Of a stretch of 64,000 nt of DNA, positions 51,227 to 59,742 are shown piece after piece. The stretch lies in assembly GCA_947169885.1 (NCBI GenBank), contig CAMVRM010000002.1:62001-126000 (forward strand), written 5' to 3'. This DNA comes from an uncultured Ruminococcus sp. (GTDB taxonomy: Bacteria; Bacillota; Clostridia; Oscillospirales; Ruminococcaceae). The notes beneath the pieces were generated by a model. It ran no database searches. It worked only from the letters and a program-made list of their open reading frames with translations, and had not been told where the DNA came from. Positions within the stretch are counted from its first letter, which is position 1; every line of letters begins with the position of its first letter. Both the position numbers and the translations under genes were made by a program.

Positions 51227-53488
51227 TGTGACAACAGCCACGATGTCGCTTGAAACACCGGGTATCTTTTTGCCGTCAATTATCTTATAGCTTCTTATGC
51301 GGACATAGAATGTCTTGCCCGAAGTCAGACCGCATACGATACCGCTTGTTTTGGTGCGGTCTTCGATCACGTATGTTTTCTTTGCAAGGAATGACTTTGT
51401 GAGCGAGCCTTCTATCTGATAGCCGTCAGCGAGGGGGTCTTCCTTCCAGCTGAGGTTGATCGTGCCTTCAATGTCAGACTCTGCTGTAAGTGCCTGTCTT
51501 GAAGGGACTATGTAGTAATACTGTCTTGCCGTTCCCGAGAATCTGCCTATGCCGCTTATGCAGACTATGGCTTTTCCGGGAGCGATGTGATCCTTTACCA
51601 CAAAGGTATAGTCAACGTCTTTTTCAAGCGTTTCGCCGTTGTAAGTTATGGTGAGTTCGGGCATAACGGGTCTGCCTGTGTATGCAACTTTATCGGAAGA
51701 AAGCTGAGCATCAGCATCGGCTATATTGATCTTTGTCGTAACAGCCACGATGTCGCTTGAAGCGCCCGGTATCTTTTTGCCGTCGATCACCTTATAGCTT
51801 CTTATGCGGACATAGAAAGTCTTGCCGGGGGTCAGACCGCAGACAGTTCCGCTCGTTTTGGTGCGGTCTTCTATGACGTATGTTTTTTTAGCGGAAAATG
51901 ACTTTGTGAGCGATGCCTGAATGTGATAGCCGTCTGCAAGAGGGTCTTCGTTCCAGCTGAGGTCGACCGCACCTTCGGTGTTTGACTCGGCAGTGAGTGT
52001 CTGCTTGGCAGGAACAATGTAGTAATACTGTCTTGTTTCTCCCGTGAACTTGCCTGCGCCGCTGATGCAGACAATGGCTTTTCCGGGATCGGTGTGATCT
52101 TTGACTACAAACGTATAGTCACGGTCTTTTACAAGTGTTTCGCCGTTATAGGTCAAAGTGAGTTCAGGCATGACAGGTCTGCCTGTGCAGACAACGCTCT
52201 CAGCGGACATCTGAGCATCAGCTTCGGCAATGTCGATCTTTTTGTTCCAGTCGGCGGTAACGCTGTTCATATACTTCTGTCTTTTTTCATACCATGACAA
52301 AAGATGATTTTTCACAACGCTGACTGTTTCGGCGGTGGTGTTCCACCTTTCGGCGTCTTTTTCCCAGCTTTCCTGAAGCGACTTGCCGTAGGTGTTGTAA
52401 AAATCATTGACGTATTCGGGAAGAGCGGTGCGCAGATCAAGCGTTTTCTCGAACTGCTCACGATAAGCACGTCTGAAAGAATCCTTTTCAAAAAGGTAGC
52501 TTCCGAAATTTATGTCTCTGTAATGGATATTCGACCATCTGTTGGTGTAGTCTGTGTTGTAATCGCAGTCAAAATCCCATACGGGTCCCAGCTTTAAAGG
52601 AGCATCTAATGATTCCGCATACCAGTACATATTTGAACCTGCGGCATCGGAATTTGCCTGATAATCCTTTGCAAGATACCACGAAACGGCGCTTGTCAGG
52701 TCAATATCCGACTGATATTCATAGTCACTGCTGTCCATGATCTTTGCGGCGGCGGCAGACATTTTGTCAGCTATCGCAGACTTTTGTTCGTCAGTGAAGT
52801 CTTCCGCTTCGGGTTCTTTGAATGTGAACGCCATATGCTCATTCAAGCCGTCAAAAGTGAAGCTTTCGTCCGCTTTCCACCAATAGGCATCATTTTCAAT
52901 AATAAAACCGTTGTCTTCGATGTCAAGGTCCTTTACCATCTGCTCAACGGCTTCACAAAGGATATAACAGCCCTTGTAATCGCCGTTGACGTTGACGTTT
53001 ACATATTCAAAAGACGGCTGCCACTCCATGCCGCAGTATTCCGAGGTAAAGTTCGAGAACAGAAAAGTCAGGTCTGTACCCGAATTGAGAAGCACCCATT
53101 TTTTCGACTTGGTGTCAGTTCCGAAAGCCTGTTTTTTGCTGAGTTTCAGTTTATAGGGCTTTTTATCGCCGAGCGCAGAGGTGTTTCCACGTATCTTGAC
53201 TTTTGCCTCCGAGTCGAGAATGGTCTTTATCTCCATGTTCGGGTCAACGTATTCAACTGTGCAGTTGACATATGAATTATCGGTTATCGAGTTGCCCCAC
53301 ATACCCGAGGGCGGGGGAAGAGGTGTACAGGGCGGGTCAACAAGATCCTCAGTGGTTATGTTGACCGTTGAGATGCTTTTCTGAACTGTTTCCGCTTCGG
53401 CTGTCACATCTGTGGAGGGCACAAAAGCAATGAACCCTGCTGTTATGACAGCTGAACACATAACAGCTGTAAAATTTTTCATATTCAT
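51221..53488 (-). CDS. CotH-kinase surface protein with duplicated C-terminal unit
   Basis: 755 aa. Signal peptide, then a CotH kinase-like domain (about residues 60-400): KIRGNTSALGDKKPYKLKL, KKWVLLNSGTDLTFLFSNFT, VNVNGDYKGCYILCEAVEQM, GPVWDFDCDYNTDYTNRWS with the metal-binding Asp pattern. CotH kinases phosphorylate proteins outside the cell. The C-terminal 340 residues are two near-identical units, each an MBG-like beta domain (TGRPVMPELTLTYNGETL) plus an FnIII domain (DLSWNEDPLADGYHIQAS, RIRSYKVIDGKKIPG). GAAAGGAAAAAG precedes the ATG. No sorting motif or dockerin is seen. Confidence 0.88.
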   Translation of the reverse strand: MNMKNFTAVMCSAVITAGFIAFVPSTDVTAEAETVQKSISTVNITTEDLVDPPCTPLPPPSGMWGNSITDNSYVNCTVEYVDPNMEIKTILDSEAKVKIRGNTSALGDKKPYKLKLSKKQAFGTDTKSKKWVLLNSGTDLTFLFSNFTSEYCGMEWQPSFEYVNVNVNGDYKGCYILCEAVEQMVKDLDIEDNGFIIENDAYWWKADESFTFDGLNEHMAFTFKEPEAEDFTDEQKSAIADKMSAAAAKIMDSSDYEYQSDIDLTSAVSWYLAKDYQANSDAAGSNMYWYAESLDAPLKLGPVWDFDCDYNTDYTNRWSNIHYRDINFGSYLFEKDSFRRAYREQFEKTLDLRTALPEYVNDFYNTYGKSLQESWEKDAERWNTTAETVSVVKNHLLSWYEKRQKYMNSVTADWNKKIDIAEADAQMSAESVVCTGRPVMPELTLTYNGETLVKDRDYTFVVKDHTDPGKAIVCISGAGKFTGETRQYYYIVPAKQTLTAESNTEGAVDLSWNEDPLADGYHIQASLTKSFSAKKTYVIEDRTKTSGTVCGLTPGKTFYVRIRSYKVIDGKKIPGASSDIVAVTTKINIADADAQLSSDKVAYTGRPVMPELTITYNGETLEKDVDYTFVVKDHIAPGKAIVCISGIGRFSGTARQYYYIVPSRQALTAESDIEGTINLSWKEDPLADGYQIEGSLTKSFLAKKTYVIEDRTKTSGIVCGLTSGKTFYVRIRSYKIIDGKKIPGVSSDIVAVVTK
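51224..52245 (-). repeat. Tandem 510-bp duplication inside the CotH gene
   Basis: Bases about 51224-51735 and 51736-52245 encode the two C-terminal units; the DNA is alike over long stretches and the gap-free length match suggests a recent duplication. Confidence 0.8.
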
Positions 53489-53886
53489 TCAACTTTTTCC
53501 TTTCTGTGTTTATCGACAAGAATATTAACTTTTACAATTTATCTTAACATACGTTTGATTATATAATATGAACATATAATAAACAAACTATAAAATCACA
53601 GACTGCTGATTTCTGGCATTTTTGGTATAGTTTTACTTTTTTGGGGAACTTTTGTAATAGAAGAAAAATCGCATATAAGTAGTCGGATGTGTTATTTTAC
53701 CGATTATAATTATTAAAGTAAGTAACGCAAAAAGTTAATATTTGTCAAAAGAAAAGTCATTTGAATTATGATTTCCTGTTGATTTTTTGTCATTCTGCCC
53801 TGCTGAAAAAAATCAACATTATTTTTTTGTTGATAAGCGCAAAAAATAGCTAACACGCCGATTTTTCATTCTTTGCGAAAAAGTGC
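53489..53886. other. AT-rich intergenic region, no gene seen
   Basis: Between the CotH gene start and the SulP promoter. Only short chance frames; no repeat from the families described here. Confidence 0.6.
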
Positions 53887-53915
53887 TTGAAATACGTTCG
53901 TTTTAGTAGTATAAT
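53887..53915 (+). promoter_or_regulatory. Sigma-A promoter of the SulP gene
   Basis: TTGAAA (53887-53892), 17 nt, TATAAT (53910-53915). Confidence 0.8.
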
Positions 53916-53930
53916 AGAGAACGCTGTTTG

Positions 53931-54093
53931 AGAACCTGTCTTCACAAGACTCTGTACGTGTCTTTTCAACGATATTCAGTCGCTTTCTGCGTTGAAAAAC
54001 CTTGCAGTGCGACAGCACAACTGCGGTTTTTCGCCTTGAAATCGACTAAATCTCGCTGAAAATCCACGCACATTTCTTGTGAAGACAGGTTCT
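53931..54093. repeat. Family-1 hairpin element, 163-bp form
   Basis: Exact reverse complement of 39962-40124. It begins 15 nt after the -10 box and ends about 30 nt before the start codon, so the whole element would be transcribed as the leader of the SulP mRNA. Confidence 0.93.
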
Positions 54094-54122
54094 AAAAATA
54101 TTTAGTAAAAGAGGTAATGTCA

Positions 54123-55808
54123 ATGTCATCTCAGGCACAGAAGCCTACCGAGCAGAAGCTCAAACCAAAGCTGTTCTCAGTCATGAAAAACTACTCAAAG
54201 GAGCAGTTCTTCAAAGATGTCACCGCAGGTATCATAGTTGCGATAATCGCACTTCCGCTCTCGATAGCCTTAGCGCTTGCATCGGGTGTCGGACCTGAAC
54301 AGGGACTTTACACCGCTATCGTTGCAGGTTTCATTGTCTCGTTCTTTGGAGGAAGCCGTGTACAGATCGCAGGACCTACCGCCGCATTTGCCACGATCGT
54401 TGCAGGCATCGTGGCGACCGAGGGAATGGACGGGCTTGTTATCTCGACCATTATGGCAGGCATCATCATGATAATAATGGGCTTGTGTCACTTTGGTGCG
54501 CTGATAAAATATATCCCCGGCACTATCACGAGCGGTTTCACTTTCGGCATTGCCGTAACGATACTCATAGGACAAGTGAAGGACTTCTTCGGACTGACGT
54601 TCAGACATTCGCCTGTCGAGACTGTTGACAAGATAAAAGAGATAGCACTCTGTTTCGGCACGCTCAATCCGCAGGCTCTTCTTGTGGGAGGGGTTTCGCT
54701 TGCAATACTTATCCTGTGGCCTAAGAAGCTGGAGAAGATACCTGCCTCGCTGATAGCTGTTATAGTCGGCTCGGTAATGGTGGGCGTGTTCGATATGAAA
54801 GTCAACACGATCGGCAGTCTTTACAGCGTTTCAAAGCAGCTGCCGCCTTTCACTGTTCCGCATTTCACATTCGGAAAAGTCAAGGCTCTGCTGCCGAACG
54901 CTTTCACGATAGCTATTCTTGCCGCAGTTGAATCGCTGCTTTCCTGCGTTGTTTCTGACGGCATGATAGGTTCAAAGCACCGCTCGAACATGGAACTTGT
55001 GGCTCAGGGCGCTGCGAACATCGGTTCTGCGCTGTTCGGCGGCATACCTGCAACGGGCGCTATCGCAAGAACTGCCGCAAACGTCAAGAACGGCGGCCGC
55101 ACACCTGTTTCGGGCATGGTGCATTCGGTAGTAGTGCTGATAATTCTCTGCCTGCTCATGGACAAGGCTTCGCTCATACCCATGCCGACAATTGCGGCTA
55201 TACTTTTCGTGGTAGCTTATAATATGTGCGGCTGGAGAACTATCCGCAACACGATAAAGACCGCTCCGAAAAGCGACATTGCAGTGCTTTTCGTAACGCT
55301 CGTATTTACAGTCGTGTTCGATCTGGTGGTAGCGATAGGTGTCGGAATGGTAATGGCGGCTCTGCTGTTCATGAAGCGTATGGCTGATGTGACGGAAGCG
55401 CACGCATGGGTGGACGTTGACGATGAGGACACCGACCCCGACAATATATTGCTAAAAAAGATACCACACAACACAAGAGTTTACGAAATAAACGGTCCTA
55501 TGTTCTTTGCGGCATCCGATAAGTTCAGTTATATGCTTTCGGACAAGAACATTGACGTTCTGTGCATACGCATGAGGAATGTTCCTGCGATCGATGCGGC
55601 AGGCGTTGAAACGCTCATGGGCATAGTAAGGCGCTGTGAGAAGCATGATGTCAAGGTCATTTTCTCACACGTCAACGAACAGCCGATGCACGCCATGGAA
55701 AAAGCAGGCTTCATCGAGCATATGGGTAAGGAGAACTTCTGCGATCACATCGACACTGCACTTCTGCGTGCCGAGGAGATAGAAGAACAGATCTGCGCCG
55801 CAAGATAA
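54123..55808 (+). CDS. SulP family anion transporter with STAS domain
   Basis: 561 aa from ATG 54123; an ATG at 54117 has its ribosome site too close, whereas AGAGGTAATGTCA suits 54123. About 12 membrane helices with the SulP signature (DVTAGIIVAIIALPLSIALA, QGLYTAIVAGFIVSFFGGSR, VQIAGPTAAFATIVAGIV) and a C-terminal STAS domain (RVYEINGPMFFAASDKFSYM, MRNVPAIDAAGVETLMGIV). SulP proteins carry sulfate, bicarbonate or dicarboxylates; the substrate is not clear. Nearest operon partner: none. Confidence 0.93.
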   Translation: MSSQAQKPTEQKLKPKLFSVMKNYSKEQFFKDVTAGIIVAIIALPLSIALALASGVGPEQGLYTAIVAGFIVSFFGGSRVQIAGPTAAFATIVAGIVATEGMDGLVISTIMAGIIMIIMGLCHFGALIKYIPGTITSGFTFGIAVTILIGQVKDFFGLTFRHSPVETVDKIKEIALCFGTLNPQALLVGGVSLAILILWPKKLEKIPASLIAVIVGSVMVGVFDMKVNTIGSLYSVSKQLPPFTVPHFTFGKVKALLPNAFTIAILAAVESLLSCVVSDGMIGSKHRSNMELVAQGAANIGSALFGGIPATGAIARTAANVKNGGRTPVSGMVHSVVVLIILCLLMDKASLIPMPTIAAILFVVAYNMCGWRTIRNTIKTAPKSDIAVLFVTLVFTVVFDLVVAIGVGMVMAALLFMKRMADVTEAHAWVDVDDEDTDPDNILLKKIPHNTRVYEINGPMFFAASDKFSYMLSDKNIDVLCIRMRNVPAIDAAGVETLMGIVRRCEKHDVKVIFSHVNEQPMHAMEKAGFIEHMGKENFCDHIDTALLRAEEIEEQICAAR

Positions 55809-55829
55809 CACAAGTCACCTACATAATAA

Positions 55830-55872
55830 CAAACGCCATAGTATCAACGCTTGGAAGATACTATGGCGTTTG
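55830..55872. terminator. Bidirectional terminator
   Basis: CAAACGCCATAGTATC and GATACTATGGCGTTTG form a perfect 16-bp stem, between convergent genes. Confidence 0.88.
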
Positions 55873-55900
55873 CCTTTTGGGGGTTATGTAAGTAATACGC

Positions 55901-58900
55901 TTATTTGATGTAGCCTGAAAGACCGTTTATGTTTGCGGACTTGACAGCATTTGCGATAACGCCTGCTACAACTTTTGCGCCATTCTCATTGAAGTGGGTC
56001 ATATCCTTGAAATCGCCGAAGGTGTAGCCCATGTGATAAGAACGTGCAGTGTCATAGCCTACCGAATTGTAGTGGTTTACAAGTGCTGCGTTTGCGTCAA
56101 CGAAAGGAACGTTGTACTTTGAGGACAGCTGTTTCAGAGCGTTGGTGTAGTTGGTGTAGTTTGCAACGAATTTGCCGCCCGAGTAGGAGTTGCCGTTGAG
56201 CGTGCAGGACATGAGGACGGGAGTTACGCCCTTTGCCTTGCAGTCGTTGATGAAGATAGTCATGTAGTACTCATAAGAGCCGCTTGTGGGGTTGTTCACG
56301 TTTCCGCAAACAGGAGCGTATCTGTCGGCGTTGGACGAACCCGAATCGTTGATAGCGAACTGGATAATAACGAAGTCGCCTGCTTTCATCGAGTCAACGA
56401 TGCCCTGCCATCTGCCCTCGTCATAAGCTTTCTTGGAGGAGCGTCCTGCCATTGATCTGTTGTCGAGGGTGATGCCGCTGTTCAGGTGGTCTGCGAGGTA
56501 GTAGCCCCAGCCCTGTATAGGACCGCCGTTCTGCGACTGCTTGCTTGCGTTGTAGTACATGGTAGTGGAGTCGCCCAGCAGGAACAGTGTAGGATCACTT
56601 CCTGTGGGAACGCCTGACTGTCCTGCGTTGGGATCGTAAGTTTCTGCGATAGGCTCGTCAGTGAGGTCTACGGTGATGTAGTCGAGGTTAGGACAGCCTT
56701 CGTCAACAGCGGACACGAGCTTAATGGTGTTTGCGCCTGCAACGAGCGGAAGAACTATGCCCATTTCGCTCCATGTATCCCAATTGCCTGTGCCTGTGAA
56801 GGACTGTAACCAGTAGTTCTGTTCGTTGCCGTTTACGTAAACATAGCCCTTGCGGTCGGTAGTCGAACCGTTGGCATATCTGATGTGGGTCATGTAGTTG
56901 CCTGACTTCTTTGCGTTAACGGTGAATGTTATGCTGCTGCCCTTAACGTTGTCGAGGTTTACAAATCCGATGTTCGAGGAAGATCCCATTGAAGCGTCAG
57001 TCTTTGTGAAGCCGTCATGGTTGGATTCTGCGTAACCCTGATCCCATGTCTGGTCAACTGCGAAGTAGTAGTCAGCCCATGGGTCGGCAGGTTCAGTCTC
57101 ACGGGAAGTCGGGAGACTTGCAAGCCCTGCGAGGTAAGAAAGGATAAAGCTTGCATCATCGTCAGTCAGCTGACCGTCGGGAACGCCCTGTTCGGAACTG
57201 CTGACATCAGCGTTTATCTTGCCCTGCTCTGTAAGAGGGAAGCTGTTCGGCTGTGCAAGATACTGCTTGACTGCGATAGCATCATAGGTATCCACAACGC
57301 CGTCAATGTTGGCATCGCCTGCGAAATAATCAGCTTCAACAGGTTCAGGCTGGGGTTCGGGCTGAGAAACAGGCCACTCGACTTCCTCAACGATCCAGCT
57401 CTGGCAGGGGTGTCCGTTGACTTCCCACTGCTGAACGTTTGCGCCCGAGTAGGTGTAAGCGCTGGCAACTTCGATAGCGCCCTTATCGCCCGAGCAGCGT
57501 GAGATCATGGTGTAACTGCCGTCCTTGTTCTCGAAGAACCTGAACCACTGTGCGCCTGTGTTGGTGTTGGTGTTAAGAGCGATGTTTGCGCCCGAGTCCT
57601 TGCTGCCGCCCGTAACATCGAGCAGGTAGGTCTGACCGTCGCCGAGGTATGACCATATCTCGTAGTAGTTATAGCCCTTGTGTTTGAGTCTCCATACGTT
57701 CCAGTCGCCGACAATATCGCCGCCCCACTGCTGAACGTTTGCGCCTGCCTGAGCAGCGCCGTCCTTGACTTCGAGGTAAAGACCGCTGTTGACGTTCTTG
57801 AAGCGGTAAGCTTTTGAGGTGTCCATGGTAACAGGCTCTCTGCCTATCTTGACAAGACCGTTCATAAGTTCAGCGAGCTTCTGTGCGCCGAGTTTGCTCT
57901 GGTGGAGGTCATCGCCGCTTGCGTAGTAAGCACCCATTCCGTCATAGCCTACCGAAACTCCGAAGTTCTGCCATGCTGTGAACAGGTCGACTACCTGAAC
58001 ATTTTCCGAAGCGCCTATTTTGTCGAGGTCGCCGCCGAACCAGCGTCCGCCGAGCAGGGGATTTCTCTGCAAGTCGCTTCTTCTGCCCTGCTGTTTAACG
58101 AGGATAACTTCCATGCCTTTTTTCTTAGCTTCCTGAGTCATGTAAGTAACGCTCTCGATGTATTTTTCCTCAGTGGTGTAGCTTTTGTTGGTATCGTTTA
58201 TACCGATAGAGATTATGTAGTAGTCGCCCGACTTTCCGTAAGTTTTGATAGCATCGAACTGTCCGCCGCCGATGAATCCCGCAGCGTACTGACCGCTTGA
58301 AGCCATGTTTCTTACGATATAGCCCGAGTCCTTAACATAGTCGCCGAAGAACTGTCCCCAGCCGTGCTGACTTGAATCAGCTACATTATAATAGTTGGCA
58401 ACGGTGGAGTCGCCGCATATCCATACTGTGGGGTTTGTCACGCCTGTTGTGTTGAGCTGTTTGATTTCCAGCGCACTCATCGTATGCGCATAACCCGACT
58501 TGCCCTCACACGCCATGATATTCAGCTGACCGTCAGTGACGGGTATCTGGAAAGTGTCGTAAGCGTTGTTGCCTGTCAGGTTTATGAGCTGGAGCATATT
58601 CTCCGCTCTGACAGAAGTTCTGTTGGTGTTGCCGAGGGTGACTTTGATCTCGTAAAGACCGTTCGGCAGGTCAACGTTGAACGTGTTGCCGAGAGAAGTG
58701 TTTTTGAACTGCACCGCATCACTCAGCGCCCCCGAACCCGATGCACTGACGTTAGCCATGTTGCCCGTCTGTGCAAAGCCGTAGCCCTTTGATGCGTTGT
58801 AGCCGTCGGAAGCTGAAACTCCTGTGTAGCCGCTTGCAGTGCCGCCGCCGCCGAAGTCGAACTTCCAGTTTGCCGTTGCCGCTTGTGCTTCGATAGCAGG

Positions 58901-58987
58901 CGGCGAAGCGGACAGTCCTGCCCATGCAAAGCCTGACAAAGCCATTGCAGCCGAGACAAGACCGCTCAAAAGTTTTTTGACCTTCAT
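55901..58987 (-). CDS. Dockerin-bearing protein with two SGNH/CE12 esterases
   Basis: 1028 aa from ATG 58987 (GGAGGAATCAGA upstream). Order: signal peptide (1-37); a jelly-roll domain (about 38-180); SGNH esterase 1 with GDST near 189 (VWICGDSTVANYY), GINDT and the DxxH near 359 (DDLHQSKLGA); a ricin-type CBM13 (about 387-535, repeated QQW); a type I dockerin (about 545-630, GDANIDGVVDTYDAIAVKQY and a second Ca-binding repeat); a CBM35/CBM6-like domain (about 636-775); SGNH esterase 2 (GDST near 807, DMTHFNENGA near 999). CE12 enzymes remove acetyl groups from rhamnogalacturonan or xylan. The dockerin is internal rather than terminal. Secreted; should join a cellulosome. Confidence 0.9.
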   Translation of the reverse strand: MKVKKLLSGLVSAAMALSGFAWAGLSASPPAIEAQAATANWKFDFGGGGTASGYTGVSASDGYNASKGYGFAQTGNMANVSASGSGALSDAVQFKNTSLGNTFNVDLPNGLYEIKVTLGNTNRTSVRAENMLQLINLTGNNAYDTFQIPVTDGQLNIMACEGKSGYAHTMSALEIKQLNTTGVTNPTVWICGDSTVANYYNVADSSQHGWGQFFGDYVKDSGYIVRNMASSGQYAAGFIGGGQFDAIKTYGKSGDYYIISIGINDTNKSYTTEEKYIESVTYMTQEAKKKGMEVILVKQQGRRSDLQRNPLLGGRWFGGDLDKIGASENVQVVDLFTAWQNFGVSVGYDGMGAYYASGDDLHQSKLGAQKLAELMNGLVKIGREPVTMDTSKAYRFKNVNSGLYLEVKDGAAQAGANVQQWGGDIVGDWNVWRLKHKGYNYYEIWSYLGDGQTYLLDVTGGSKDSGANIALNTNTNTGAQWFRFFENKDGSYTMISRCSGDKGAIEVASAYTYSGANVQQWEVNGHPCQSWIVEEVEWPVSQPEPQPEPVEADYFAGDANIDGVVDTYDAIAVKQYLAQPNSFPLTEQGKINADVSSSEQGVPDGQLTDDDASFILSYLAGLASLPTSRETEPADPWADYYFAVDQTWDQGYAESNHDGFTKTDASMGSSSNIGFVNLDNVKGSSITFTVNAKKSGNYMTHIRYANGSTTDRKGYVYVNGNEQNYWLQSFTGTGNWDTWSEMGIVLPLVAGANTIKLVSAVDEGCPNLDYITVDLTDEPIAETYDPNAGQSGVPTGSDPTLFLLGDSTTMYYNASKQSQNGGPIQGWGYYLADHLNSGITLDNRSMAGRSSKKAYDEGRWQGIVDSMKAGDFVIIQFAINDSGSSNADRYAPVCGNVNNPTSGSYEYYMTIFINDCKAKGVTPVLMSCTLNGNSYSGGKFVANYTNYTNALKQLSSKYNVPFVDANAALVNHYNSVGYDTARSYHMGYTFGDFKDMTHFNENGAKVVAGVIANAVKSANINGLSGYIK

Positions 58988-59034
58988 TCTGATTCCTCCA
59001 ATTCTTTTTTTGGCTATAACATTTAGCAAATATC

Positions 59035-59063
59035 ATTATATCATATGAACCTTTGAAAATCAA
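59035..59063 (-). promoter_or_regulatory. Promoter of the two-esterase dockerin gene
   Basis: Minus strand TTGATT (59063-59058), 17 nt, TATAAT (59040-59035). Confidence 0.75.
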
Positions 59064-59220
59064 TAACCAACTTGTAAAGTTTTGTATCAGATAAATGAAT
59101 TTTTACAAAATAAGTGCAGGAATTTTATGCAATATTGTTTTGGAATGGTGGAACTTAATGCTTCTTTTGTGCTATATTCATAAAAAATATATACAAAATA
59201 CACAAAAGTAGCGATTTCAC

Positions 59221-59249
59221 TTGAAGAATTTGAAAGAGTATGATATAAT
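59221..59249 (+). promoter_or_regulatory. Promoter of the VOC gene
   Basis: TTGAAG (59221-59226), 17 nt, TATAAT (59244-59249). Confidence 0.75.
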
Positions 59250-59303
59250 TGGAGTGTAAACAAATTGTTTCCTAAATTTTACTATTACAGGAGGGATTTC
59301 TAA

Positions 59304-59672
59304 ATGAAGATCACAACTTTTAATCCGCTTATTTTTACCAAGGACGCAAAGCCGCTTATCGAGCTGTTTGAAGCGCTGGGTTTTGAGGTCAAGCACACCA
59401 AAGAAGGCATAAACAGCGAATCCACGACAAATTACCGTCTGAAAGACTCAAACGGCTTTCATCTGGACATCACCGAAACGGACAAGACCCCCGGGGATCG
59501 TTGCAGTATCCGCATGAACGTTGACAGCTATGACGAAGCCTACAAGCTTTTGCAGGAGCACGGCTTCAAGACCTATCAGGACACGGGCAGGGTGGAAACT
59601 TCGTCATCGTCTATCTCTATCATGAAGTCGCCCACGGGATTTTCCATCAATATCTCTGAGCATAAAAAGTGA
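59304..59672 (+). CDS. VOC superfamily (glyoxalase-like) protein
   Basis: 122 aa. Vicinal-oxygen-chelate fold: NPLIFTKDAKPLIELFEALG, DSNGFHLDITE, then ILMNV-type strand CSIRMNVDSYDEAYKLLQEH and SPTGFSINISE. Likely small-molecule binding or metal enzyme; the reaction is not specified. GGAGGGATTTCTAA precedes the ATG. Confidence 0.85.
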   Translation: MKITTFNPLIFTKDAKPLIELFEALGFEVKHTKEGINSESTTNYRLKDSNGFHLDITETDKTPGDRCSIRMNVDSYDEAYKLLQEHGFKTYQDTGRVETSSSSISIMKSPTGFSINISEHKK

Positions 59673-59742
59673 CGATATAGTGTGATATTTCAACAGTGCC
59701 ATTCTCTGAAATAAATGTTATGAAAACAAGGAGGTCTTTAAG

